A stretch of 8,771 nucleotides of DNA from JBHHYR01 sp046757585 (GTDB taxonomy: Bacteria; Desulfobacterota; Binatia; HRBIN30). Location: the NCBI GenBank assembly GCA_046757585.1, contig JBHHYR010000157.1, positions 1-8,771 on the forward strand, written 5' to 3'. This document shows positions 1 through 7,509 of the stretch, one piece after another. Within the stretch, counting starts at the first letter, position 1. Each line of letters opens with the position of its first letter. The notes beneath the pieces were generated by a model. It was not told the DNA's origin and made no database searches. It worked only from the letters and a program-made list of their open reading frames with translations. The translations under genes were made by a program, and so were the position numbers.

Positions 1-21
1 GTTTGACTGGTGCAGGACGCC

Positions 22-1281
22 TCATCGGCGTTGACCGGGGGCTGGCGGTGCCGGTTGCACTGCGCCCGTGGGCCCGGCCGGTTGCACGGCGCCTGCCTCT
101 GTGACGTCCGGCTCCGGGAGCCGGATACTCACCCGCGTGTAGCTCGCGTTGGCCTCACGGCTGGAATCCACTTCCAACAAGGTTTTGTTTGGATCGATGA
201 CGTTCACCAAATAATAGTTACCAGGTTCCACTGGCGTGGTCGGATCGGCATCGAGATCGATCCACTGCCCCGGATGCACGCGGTGGTAGACGTCTTTATA
301 TCCGACCGAAACACCCATGCGGCCGATGTCGTCCTCGCAGTGAGCCTCGAACTGGTGGGGCAGGTCCTCTGAAGCGCGAATCGGATCCGTGTCCAGCAGG
401 CAGAAGGCCGTCTTGCTCGAGCGCGCGAGCACCGGGCCTGTGGCGGGGTCTCCCACACGAAGTTCGAAACCCGCCATGTTGCCATACGCCCAGTGCTTGC
501 CCTCGAACTCGAACAGTATCGCTCCCGCTGGGCGAGAACATTTCGAGCCGTCAGCTCGGTCGAGAATTTGCACCGCGTTCAATGACTCGCCAGGGCCCGT
601 CGGACGCGACGCTGCTTGGACAACCAGCGGTCCATCGCCGATGTTCGCGACGGCCGTCGTAAATTCAATCACGCGGTGCCCCCCGCGGTAGCGCACGCGG
701 ATATCCCGAGGCGGGTCCGGTGCCAGGTCCGGGAGGAGCAGGCTCGGATCGTTCACGTTGCACGGGGGAGGCAGCTCTCCGGCTCGTGCAGGCGGTGGAC
801 ATGCATCGATCAGGTCCGAAACGCCGCCGACGAAACCGTTTGCCGGTGCGCCGGCCAAGATCCAGAGGCGAACGCCTTCGAGCTCGTCACGGGTGAGCGG
901 CAGCCCATCGATCGGCATCGGCGCGCTCGGCACCCCGCGCAGGCGCAGTGTCTTGGCAGCAAGCGTCAGCCACAGCAGGCTCTGGTTAGGTCGGCCCGGG
1001 TTGACCAGCTCCAGTCCATCCGAACCCTTGTCTCGAACGCCGTTTTCCGCCAGCTCCTCGTGGAGAAGGTTCTCGTAGGATACGTTCGCGCGCAGATCCA
1101 ACCCCTCCTGCCTGCTCGCGCCGTGGCAGTAGCTCTGGGTGCACCCGTGTCGCTCGAAGATCCCGTGCTGGATCAGCTCATACGTGCTTGCCGGGGGTTG
1201 GCAACGGGCGTTCTGCGCGGCGGCACCCGTCGCGAGGATACAGCCCAGCACCACCACGAGGGGCAAGCACCAGCGCACCAT
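22..1281 (-). CDS. Exported cytochrome-c-like / lysyl-oxidase-like fusion protein
   Basis: This gene encodes 419 residues from the chosen ATG. The ATG begins a clear signal peptide (MVRWCLPLVVVLG...TGAAAQ) and has GGAGAG upstream. The frame stays open to an ATG at 1365, but that adds 28 residues ahead of the signal peptide. Residues about 33-145 resemble a small c-type cytochrome domain. It has the haem-type motif C47-x4-C52-H53 (CTQSYCH), then VNPGRPNQSLLW, a possible distal Met122 in APMP, and a closing ELEGVRLWILAGAP. Residues about 180-390 resemble the lysyl oxidase family (copper amine oxidases that oxidise lysine side chains): LPDLAPDPP, VANIGDGPLVV, SSKTAFCLLDTDPI, VGYKDVYHR, PGNYYLVNVIDPNKTLLEVDSSREANASY. 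Lys290 and Tyr332 sit where the LTQ cofactor pair is expected. The copper site normally reads H-x-H-W-H, but here it is GKHWAY with one His. The tail is Pro/Ala-rich. Activity is therefore uncertain. The family call is strong and the haem call moderate. Confidence 0.85.
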   Translation of the reverse strand: MVRWCLPLVVVLGCILATGAAAQNARCQPPASTYELIQHGIFERHGCTQSYCHGASRQEGLDLRANVSYENLLHEELAENGVRDKGSDGLELVNPGRPNQSLLWLTLAAKTLRLRGVPSAPMPIDGLPLTRDELEGVRLWILAGAPANGFVGGVSDLIDACPPPARAGELPPPCNVNDPSLLLPDLAPDPPRDIRVRYRGGHRVIEFTTAVANIGDGPLVVQAASRPTGPGESLNAVQILDRADGSKCSRPAGAILFEFEGKHWAYGNMAGFELRVGDPATGPVLARSSKTAFCLLDTDPIRASEDLPHQFEAHCEDDIGRMGVSVGYKDVYHRVHPGQWIDLDADPTTPVEPGNYYLVNVIDPNKTLLEVDSSREANASYTRVSIRLPEPDVTEAGAVQPAGPTGAVQPAPPAPGQRR

Positions 1282-1357
1282 CAGCCCGTCTCTCTCCGAT
1301 CTCAGCCGTCCGGCGCTTCGAGGCGCTCCCCACCGATGCTGCCCCCCGCCCCCGGCT

Positions 1358-1375
1358 GACCACACTAAAGTGGTC
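1358..1375. promoter_or_regulatory. Inverted repeat, candidate operator for the lysyl-oxidase-like gene
   Basis: GACCAC-ACTAAA-GTGGTC has perfect 6-bp arms and a 6-bp spacer. It lies about 77 bases upstream of the minus-strand start at 1281. The size fits a dimeric repressor site, and the loop sequence and lack of a following T run argue against a terminator. Function is inferred only from symmetry and position. Confidence 0.35.
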
Positions 1376-1423
1376 GATCTTTAACGCAGCGCTTCGAGCG
1401 CTTGCAACCAGAAAAGTGCGAAA

Positions 1424-1439
1424 GCTGACATTAATCAGC
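1424..1439. promoter_or_regulatory. Short inverted repeat GCTGA-N6-TCAGC
   Basis: The arms are 5 bp with a 6-bp CATTAA spacer that itself overlaps the palindrome ATTAAT. It sits midway in the divergent region at the same arm-spacer scale as its neighbours. It may be a protein-binding site; short arms make chance occurrence quite possible. Confidence 0.2.
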
Positions 1440-1510
1440 AAATGCCATGGCAGAGGTCAGGGAAGGCGGGGCAAATAGTTAAGTTGCTATCTATAGTGTT
1501 AGTACAAATG

Positions 1511-1530
1511 GTACATAATCACATATGTAC
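1511..1530. promoter_or_regulatory. Inverted repeat GTACATA-N6-TATGTAC, candidate efflux operator
   Basis: This is a perfect 7-bp inverted repeat with a 6-bp spacer in the AT-rich core of the divergent region, about 200 bases upstream of the membrane fusion protein start. TACATA/TATGTA half-sites recall the operator of the TetR-family regulator AcrR (TACATACATTTGTGAATGTATGTA spans 24 bp; here the spacing is shorter). It lies just downstream of TATAGT at 1492-1497, where a repressor could block a promoter. No regulator gene is in the window, so any binding protein is unknown. Confidence 0.4.
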
Positions 1531-1628
1531 TATCATAAGAAACATCCTAACAGTACCGTGCTATAAGCCCACCATAGCTACCAGAACTACCAGCGGGCCG
1601 TTCCATGATGACGCCCGCCATCTCCAAA

Positions 1629-1644
1629 CATGACATTTGTCATG
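1629..1644. promoter_or_regulatory. Inverted repeat CATGACA-TT-TGTCATG, candidate operator
   Basis: The arms are 7 bp and perfect around a 2-bp centre. The repeat lies about 80 bases upstream of the membrane fusion protein start at 1724, closer to that gene than the 1511-1530 repeat. Compact symmetry of this kind suits a winged-helix dimer such as a MarR-type protein. It includes TTGTCA, which resembles a -35 box, but no matching -10 box follows. The role is inferred. Confidence 0.35.
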
Positions 1645-1723
1645 ACGCCACGCTCCGGTAGGCCGAGGCATCTGGTATGGTATGAGTATGTGCACTTCGC
1701 TTACGGAGAGTCGGCGCAGGGGT

Positions 1724-2905
1724 ATGTCTGCTCGGTATGCGCGCCACGGGATGCGCCGGCTGCTCGTCGGCCTGTTCCTGTTGGGCCTGGTCGCAGCCGG
1801 TGCGAACCTTGCTGGCTGCCGGGAACGTTCGGCAGCGCGCGAGCCGGCGGCGCAAGACAGCGCGCAAGCGGTTCCCGTGCAAATCCTCCATCCCCGCATA
1901 CGCGAGGTCCAGCGGACGCTGCGCGTCGACGCCACGGTGGAGGCGGGACGGCGAACGAACGTGAGCCCGGAGGTGTCCGGGCTCGTGGCCACGATATTCA
2001 AACGGGAAGGTGATCCCGTCGCCGCAGGGGAACCGTTGCTCGCCGTGGCCGACGAAGACTTCCGGTTGGCCTTGGCTCAGGCGAAGGCGCAGCTGGCGCA
2101 GGCCAAGGCGGCTGTGGCGCAGGCGGAGGCGCGCCTGCAGAACGCCCGCTCAGAGCACGCCCGGGCAACGAAGCTGCGCGCGCGCGGGATCCTCTCCCCC
2201 GACGCGTTCGAGAAGAGCGAGGCTGGGCTGCGGGTTGCAGCGGCCGCGCTGCAAGCCGCACGCGCGCAGCAGCAGGCAGCAGCGGCGAACGTGGCGCGCG
2301 CCGAGAAGTCACTGCGCGACACCGTCGTCCACGCACCCTTTAGTGGACATGTCGCGCAGCGGCTCGTGGACGAAGGCACGGTCATCCGAACGATGCCGCC
2401 GACGACTGCAATGGTCGTGGTCGAAACCGACCCGATCAAAGTCGAAGGCGCGATCGGCGAGTATGACGTGCCGGCGGTGACGGTGGGGCAGCCGGTCCAG
2501 GTGGTTCTCGATGCGTTCCCCGGTCGTAGCTGGCAAGGCAAGGTAGAGATGGTGCAACCGACGTTGGACCCAGTGACCCGTTCCGCAAAGATACGGGTCA
2601 TGCTTCCGAACCCAGCTGGCGAGCTGAAACCCGGGATGGCCGCGACGCTAGTGGTCGACCTGGGCACCGTCCGCGGTCTCGCCATCCCGCGTGACGTGTT
2701 CACGACGCTCGGCGGTGCGACGGGGCGCGTATACGTTGTCGGTGCGGACCAGCGGGTCGCCGCCCGCGACGTGCCGATCCGTCATCGCGCCGGCGAGTGG
2801 GTGATCGTCGGTGGGGGCCTGGCGGAGAACGACGCGGTGATCGCCACCGGACAGGCGTCCGTCCATCCTGGTGACCACGTGACCGTTACCGGTGGCGTGT
2901 CATGA
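1724..2905 (+). CDS. RND efflux periplasmic adaptor (membrane fusion protein), lipoprotein type
   Basis: This is the adaptor of a tripartite RND pump, bridging the inner-membrane transporter and an outer-membrane channel in the periplasm. From this ATG it has 393 residues, normal for the HlyD/AcrA family. The signal sequence MRRLLVGLFLLGLVAAG ends in a lipobox (LAGC, Cys32), so the protein is probably a lipoprotein anchored to the membrane. Residues about 80-110 form the first half of a lipoyl-like domain (SPEVSGLVATIFKREGD). An Ala/Gln/Arg-rich coiled-coil hairpin follows to about 197, then the second lipoyl half (APFSGHVAQRLVDEGTVI). A beta-barrel and a membrane-proximal domain with LKPGMAATL follow. 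The start is uncertain: 1682 gives 14 more residues, and 1751 gives the shortest signal peptide. I prefer 1724, with GGAGAG 13 bases upstream. Its stop overlaps the transporter ATG by four bases (ATGA), implying translational coupling. Confidence 0.9.
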   Translation: MSARYARHGMRRLLVGLFLLGLVAAGANLAGCRERSAAREPAAQDSAQAVPVQILHPRIREVQRTLRVDATVEAGRRTNVSPEVSGLVATIFKREGDPVAAGEPLLAVADEDFRLALAQAKAQLAQAKAAVAQAEARLQNARSEHARATKLRARGILSPDAFEKSEAGLRVAAAALQAARAQQQAAAANVARAEKSLRDTVVHAPFSGHVAQRLVDEGTVIRTMPPTTAMVVVETDPIKVEGAIGEYDVPAVTVGQPVQVVLDAFPGRSWQGKVEMVQPTLDPVTRSAKIRVMLPNPAGELKPGMAATLVVDLGTVRGLAIPRDVFTTLGGATGRVYVVGADQRVAARDVPIRHRAGEWVIVGGGLAENDAVIATGQASVHPGDHVTVTGGVS

Positions 2906-5900
2906 ACCTCCCGAGCCTGGCGGTCCGCCGTCCCATTACCGTATCCGTCATCGTGTTTGGCGTGTGTCTGTTCGGCCTCATCGCCCTCGGCCGTCTGCCT
3001 GTGGACATGATGCCAGACATCGAGGCGCCCGTGATCAGCGTCATCACCCGGTATCCGGGAGCGACCGCAGTCGACGTGGAGGAGAAGGTCACCAAGGTAC
3101 TCGAAGAAAGTATGACGGACGTGTCGAACCTCGAGAAGATCACCTCGACCTCGAAGGAACACGTCTCCATATTGAACCTTACCTTTGCCTACGGGGCGGA
3201 CCTCGACGAAGCCGCCAACCGGTTGCGCGAGAGCATCGAATTCGCGAGGCAGCAATTTCCACCTGACGTCGAGAGCCCGCTGCTCTTTCACTTCAGCACC
3301 GCCCGGTTTCCGGTCGTGATGTTGGGCATCGTGTCGTCCGGCAAGAATCCGTTCGCCAACCGCAAACTGATTGAGGATCGTATTCTGGAACCGCTGCGCC
3401 GCCTTCCCGGCGTGGGAGCTGTGCAGGTGTGGAATGGTCCCGACCGGCAGATCCTGGTCGAAGTGAATCGCGACCGCATGCGGGCCTACGGGCTGACGCT
3501 GCGGCAGATTACCCGGAGCTTGGCGGCGGAAAGCATTGCCGTTCCGGCCGGGCACCTCGATGTCGGTCGTATGGAGTTCGCGGTTCGAACGCCGGCCGAG
3601 TACGGCTCTCTGAGCGAGATCGGCACAATCATTCTGGGGCGGGGGGTGGACGGGGGGCTGATCCGCTTGCGGGACGTGGCGACGGTGCGCCCGGCGCTCG
3701 AGGAGCTCGACGAGCAGGCGGCGGTGGGAACCGATTCGGCGGTGTGGAGCGGCGTGATGAAACAGTCCGGCGCCAATACCGTCGAGGTTGCACAACACGT
3801 CCGCGACAAGCTCACGGAGATCGAGAGGACGCTGCCGCCGACACTGCGTGTGACAATCCTCAGCGATGGGTCGCGCTTTATTCTGCGTACACTGAATAAT
3901 CTGCAGTCGACGGCGCTCCTGGGTGGATTGCTGGTCATCGTAGTGGTGTGGGCGTTCCTGCGCCGGGGGCGCGCGAGTCTGATCGTGGCGCTCGCGATCC
4001 CGACGTCAATCCTCGCGGTATTCACGCTCCTGTACCTGTATGGTTACACGCTCAACAGCATGTCCCTCCTCGCGGTAGCGGTGGCTACCGGCATGGTGGT
4101 GGATAACGCAATCGTGGTGCTGGACAACATCACCCAGCACTGGGAGCGCGGGGCGACGCCGCGTGACGCCGCGGCCCGCGGCGCAGCCGAGGTCGGCACG
4201 GCGATCACGGCAAGCACCATCACGACAGTCATCATTTTCGTTCCTCTGGTGTTTGTGTCCGGCCTCGTTGGAGTGCTCTTCGGGCAGCTGGCGTTCGTGG
4301 TGGCCGGAACCCTGGCGGCCTCGCTGTTCGTTGCGCTGACGGTCATTCCTGCAGCTTGCAGTGCTTTTCTCTTTCGCCAGGGCGGTGTGGCGGGAGGCGT
4401 ACGAACAGGAAGCTCGGGGACAGGCTGGCTCAGCTCCGTGGAGCGGCGGTACACGAGCCTGTTGGGCTGGGCACTGCGCCGGCGCGTGCTGACCGTAGGC
4501 GGTGCTGTCATCCTGGCCGTGGCGACCCTGGCTCTGCTGCCTGTGCTGGGTTTCGACTTTCTGCCGCGCCAGGACTCGAGCGAGATCCACTTTCATGTGG
4601 AATTGCCGCTGGGCACTAGCGTCGAGCATAGCATGCGCGTGGCTCGCGAGCTGGCCCGCATAGCCAAACGACAGCCGGAGGTGACGACGGTTGCTTACAA
4701 GGCGGGAACATCGAAGATCGCGTGGGCGACGGCATTGGGGGGCCGGGAGGGCAGCAACGTGATCGGGGGCATGGCGCGACTGGTCCCGCTTGCCAAGCGG
4801 CAGCGCCGCGACGTCGAGATTGCCGCGGCGCTCCGCCGCGATTTTCAGCGCGTTCCTGGGGTGGTGTCCCTGTCGGTGGACACGGGCGACTTGCTGTCGC
4901 GCATGGTGGGAGGACTGGGTCGGCCGCTCACGGTCGAGGTCCTGGGGCAGAGCTATGAGCAGCTACGGAGGGCCGCCGCACGGGTGCGCGACCTGGTGGC
5001 GCGGGTACCGGGGACGCGCGATGTCACCGTCAATGCGTTCGAGACACGGCCGGAGTTGCGCTTCGTGCTCGATCGGGATCGTGCGTCCCGGCTGGGCGTG
5101 CCAGCAACGGCTGTGGCTGCTGCGCTGCGGGCCTCGTTTTACGGCGAGGTCGCCACCCGGTACCGCCCGGCAGGGGAGGACGTTGACGTCGTGGTGCGGC
5201 TTGCGCCCGGGGGGTGGCAGCGCGTGGCGGACATTGGGGAGGTCACAGTCCGGGCACTGACGGGCGCCGTGGTGAAGCTCCGCGATCTCGGCCACGTCGT
5301 GGAGGCGGACAGCCCGATCGAGATCCGCCGCAAGAACAAGCAGCGCGTGGTGACGGTCGGCGCCGCAGTGAGCGGCCGTGCTCTAGGCGACGTGGCACGC
5401 GACGTGGAGGCGGCCGTTGCGGGCGCGGGCCTGCCGGGCGAGTTGACCGTCCAGCTCGCTGGGGAGGCGTCGGAGCAACGGAAGGCATTCCACGACCTCG
5501 GGCTGTTGCTCATTCTCGGTGCGTTGCTCGTGTATCTGGTGCTCGCCGCACAGTATGAGTCGCTCGTCGATCCTCTAGTGATCATGCTGGCGGTCCCGTT
5601 TTGCTTCACGGGTGGCTTCCTGGCACTGCTGGTCACGAACACGACACTGTCCGTTCCGGCGCTCCTCGGGCTGGTCCTGCTCGTCGGGGTCGTGGTCAAT
5701 AACGCGATCGTCTTCCTCGACTACGCGAATCGGTTGCGCCGCGACGGGATGGGCCTCGAGGAGGCGCTGCTGTGCACAGGCGCACGGCGCTTGCGGCCGA
5801 TTCTGATGACGGCGGTGACGACGGTCTGCGGCGCGTTTCCCCTCGCACTGGGGCGCGGAGAGGGCGCAGAGTTCTGGGGTCCGCTCGGGCGTACCGTGGT

Positions 5901-6648
5901 GGGCGGCCTTACGCTGTCCACGCTGGTGACACTCGTGCTCGTGCCTGTGGTGTACACGCTGCTGGAACCGTTGCGCAGAGCGAGCTGGGCACGGGCAGTG
6001 CAAAAGCGCGCACAGCCTGCCGGCGTCCCGGCGGCGGCGCGGGACGGTGGCGGACGGCAGCCGGGCGAGGCGGTCGCGCTTGACGGGGCAAGGACCATTG
6101 GCACTCTGCCGGTGCCGGCGTCCGCGGCAGGCACAACGGCCGATCGGTTCCTGTCGATGCTGGGCCCGGAGGTACGCGACCGCCAACGCATGGTGGCCGC
6201 CTTTGAAGGCGGCAGGGCCGAGATCGGCGGCGTACGCGAGGAATTACAGCTGCCGGTCCCGAGGACCGTGCGGCAGTATGTTTCCCTCTTGGAGGGCATG
6301 CTCGCCCGGTTGCCGGGAACACTGACGCACCGCGTGACTCCCCTGAGCGATGACACGTTGCTGATTTCCGTGACACAGTGTCCGTTCGCAGGGAACGGAA
6401 GCACGGGGGTGCCCGATTGCACACTGCTCCCACGGATGCTCGGCCAACTCGATGCCCTGGGGATCACGTACCGCGTGGCGCCCATCGTCGAGCGCTGCCT
6501 GCTCGCCCGCGGCGGACCGTGCGCGTACACGCTCACCCTTCGGTTTCCGGACGAGGCAGGGAACGGCAGTACCGGCCGATCCTCCTCGAGGAAGACTCCG
6601 GAGTCGGATTCCGCCCTGCCGCTGCCACCCGCAGCGGTGCCGCGCTGA
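2902..6648 (+). CDS. RND efflux transporter with C-terminal V4R-like four-cysteine extension
   Basis: This is an inner-membrane proton-driven exporter of the AcrB-like (HAE) RND family. It has two repeats, each a transmembrane helix, a large periplasmic porter loop and five more helices. Visible landmarks are helix 1 (about 11-30), helices 2-6 (about 335-490), helix 7 (about 529-548) and helices 8-12 (about 863-1022). The helix 4 motif reads GMVVDNAIVVLDN, so AcrB Asp407/Asp408 become Asp401/Asn402. The helix 10 motif reads VVVNNAIVFLDY, so AcrB Lys940 becomes Asn933. Typical family members end shortly after helix 12 (about 1020-1060 residues). This one has 1248, adding a Pro/Ala/Gly-rich linker and a soluble domain (about 1080-1232). 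That domain has Cys1160, Cys1173, Cys1199 and Cys1207. The pattern CP-x11-C...E-R-C-x7-C resembles the V4R domain. Both RND termini are cytoplasmic, so the domain should face the cytoplasm. The substrate is unknown, and no outer-membrane factor is nearby. Confidence 0.93.
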   Translation: MNLPSLAVRRPITVSVIVFGVCLFGLIALGRLPVDMMPDIEAPVISVITRYPGATAVDVEEKVTKVLEESMTDVSNLEKITSTSKEHVSILNLTFAYGADLDEAANRLRESIEFARQQFPPDVESPLLFHFSTARFPVVMLGIVSSGKNPFANRKLIEDRILEPLRRLPGVGAVQVWNGPDRQILVEVNRDRMRAYGLTLRQITRSLAAESIAVPAGHLDVGRMEFAVRTPAEYGSLSEIGTIILGRGVDGGLIRLRDVATVRPALEELDEQAAVGTDSAVWSGVMKQSGANTVEVAQHVRDKLTEIERTLPPTLRVTILSDGSRFILRTLNNLQSTALLGGLLVIVVVWAFLRRGRASLIVALAIPTSILAVFTLLYLYGYTLNSMSLLAVAVATGMVVDNAIVVLDNITQHWERGATPRDAAARGAAEVGTAITASTITTVIIFVPLVFVSGLVGVLFGQLAFVVAGTLAASLFVALTVIPAACSAFLFRQGGVAGGVRTGSSGTGWLSSVERRYTSLLGWALRRRVLTVGGAVILAVATLALLPVLGFDFLPRQDSSEIHFHVELPLGTSVEHSMRVARELARIAKRQPEVTTVAYKAGTSKIAWATALGGREGSNVIGGMARLVPLAKRQRRDVEIAAALRRDFQRVPGVVSLSVDTGDLLSRMVGGLGRPLTVEVLGQSYEQLRRAAARVRDLVARVPGTRDVTVNAFETRPELRFVLDRDRASRLGVPATAVAAALRASFYGEVATRYRPAGEDVDVVVRLAPGGWQRVADIGEVTVRALTGAVVKLRDLGHVVEADSPIEIRRKNKQRVVTVGAAVSGRALGDVARDVEAAVAGAGLPGELTVQLAGEASEQRKAFHDLGLLLILGALLVYLVLAAQYESLVDPLVIMLAVPFCFTGGFLALLVTNTTLSVPALLGLVLLVGVVVNNAIVFLDYANRLRRDGMGLEEALLCTGARRLRPILMTAVTTVCGAFPLALGRGEGAEFWGPLGRTVVGGLTLSTLVTLVLVPVVYTLLEPLRRASWARAVQKRAQPAGVPAAARDGGGRQPGEAVALDGARTIGTLPVPASAAGTTADRFLSMLGPEVRDRQRMVAAFEGGRAEIGGVREELQLPVPRTVRQYVSLLEGMLARLPGTLTHRVTPLSDDTLLISVTQCPFAGNGSTGVPDCTLLPRMLGQLDALGITYRVAPIVERCLLARGGPCAYTLTLRFPDEAGNGSTGRSSSRKTPESDSALPLPPAAVPR

Positions 6649-6653
6649 AGCTG

Positions 6654-7460
6654 TTATGCCCGGCCGGCACCCGCGCCCAGTCCTTCCAGATAGCGCGGGA
6701 GGCCGAGCAGTGATTGTCCCCCGTCGGCCAGGATGAGCTGACCAGTAATCCAGTCGGCGTATTCAGACGCGAGCATCAGTACCACACGCGCGATGTCTTC
6801 CGGCTCTCCGAAACGCCCCATCGGGGTCCGGTCGAGGAACGCCTCGCGCAACCCCGGGAGGTTGTAGAAGCCCTCGGTCACCGGGGTCAGCGTGGTGCCC
6901 GGTCCGATGGCGTTGACCGTGATCCCGTGGGGCGCGAGCTCGAGCGCGGCCGCACGGGTGAACATCAGTACTCCGCCCTTTGCGGCGCAGTAGGCAGCAA
7001 TTCCCGTGCTCGGGATCAGCGCGTTGGTCGAGGCAATGTTGATGATCTTGCCGCGCGTTTTCTTCTCCAGCATCACACGGGCCACTTCTCGGGAGCACAG
7101 GAATGTCCCGGTGAGGGTCGTAGCGAGGATCGTGTTCCACTCCTTTACGCTCATCTCCCAGAAATAGTTCATCCCTCCAAAACCGGCATTGTTGACCAGG
7201 ATGTCAATCGTGCCGAAGCGCGCGGCGGCATCGGCTACCGCGCGGTGGACCTGATCGGGATCGCTGACGTCGCAGATGATGGTCGCGCAGTCAGCACCGG
7301 GGATGGTCTCTTGGAGCTGCGCGGCCGCTGCAGCGAGGGTATCGGGGTTGCGGTCACACATTGCAACCCGGCCGTGAGCTTCGAGGAAGGTGCGCGCGAT
7401 TCCCAGGCCAATCCCTTGCGCCGCACCCGTCACGAGGATCGTTTTCCCTGCCATCTTCAT
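6654..7460 (-). CDS. SDR family NAD(P)-dependent oxidoreductase
   Basis: This is a classical short-chain dehydrogenase/reductase of 268 residues (usual size about 250), which reduces carbonyls or oxidises alcohols in the cytoplasm. Visible motifs are the Rossmann TGAAQGIG (11-18), Asp36 at the end of strand 2, which favours NAD(H) over NADP(H), CDVSD (63-67), NNAG (90-93), catalytic Ser144, Tyr157-x3-Lys161 (YCAAK), and a PG turn at 187-188. The active-site Asn of the usual vNltGtF motif is Thr115 here (TTLTGTF). The start is well supported: GGAGG lies six bases before the ATG. It follows the hexapeptide protein gene by 49 bases on the same strand, suggesting one operon. It converges on the RND gene with only five bases between the stops and no terminator visible in between. 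The substrate cannot be deduced; annotations such as 3-oxoacyl-ACP reductase or glucose dehydrogenase would be guesses. Confidence 0.93.
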   Translation of the reverse strand: MKMAGKTILVTGAAQGIGLGIARTFLEAHGRVAMCDRNPDTLAAAAAQLQETIPGADCATIICDVSDPDQVHRAVADAAARFGTIDILVNNAGFGGMNYFWEMSVKEWNTILATTLTGTFLCSREVARVMLEKKTRGKIINIASTNALIPSTGIAAYCAAKGGVLMFTRAAALELAPHGITVNAIGPGTTLTPVTEGFYNLPGLREAFLDRTPMGRFGEPEDIARVVLMLASEYADWITGQLILADGGQSLLGLPRYLEGLGAGAGRA

Positions 7461-7509
7461 ACGTAGCCTCCATCAAAGCAGCTGCTCGCCACTGCCTGGT
7501 TGTCTTGCC

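Larger units (their letters stand above)
1282..1723. promoter_or_regulatory. Divergent intergenic region between the lysyl-oxidase-like gene and the efflux operon
   Basis: This stretch of about 440 bases separates two genes that read away from each other, so both promoters should lie here. It contains an AT-rich block near 1380-1570 that contrasts with the GC-rich coding DNA. It also holds four inverted repeats, listed separately, and a short tandem repeat, CTACCAG-AA-CTACCAG (1578-1593). GTAC occurs four times within 1502-1556. A TATAGT at 1492-1497 would be a good plus-strand -10 box but has no convincing -35 box, so I do not call a promoter position. No convincing ORF is seen in it on either strand. 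Confidence 0.6.

Noticed and set aside
616..1359. Plus-strand ORF of 247 residues
   Set aside because: It is the antisense shadow of the lysyl-oxidase-like gene, with Arg/Ala-rich composition typical of high-GC shadows.
1282..1365. Longer start of the lysyl-oxidase-like gene at 1365
   Set aside because: It would put 28 residues ahead of a clear signal peptide; the ATG at 1281 has a good GGAGAG site.
1561..2001. Minus-strand ORF of 146 residues
   Set aside because: It overlaps the adaptor gene start and the intergenic operators and reads as shadow composition.
2782..3798. Long minus-strand ORF of 338 residues opposite the adaptor and pump genes
   Set aside because: It is His/Arg/Asp-rich, has no domain features and lies antisense to clearly conserved RND coding sequence.
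6714..7466. Plus-strand ORF of 250 residues
   Set aside because: It is antisense to the well-supported SDR gene and shows no recognisable motif.
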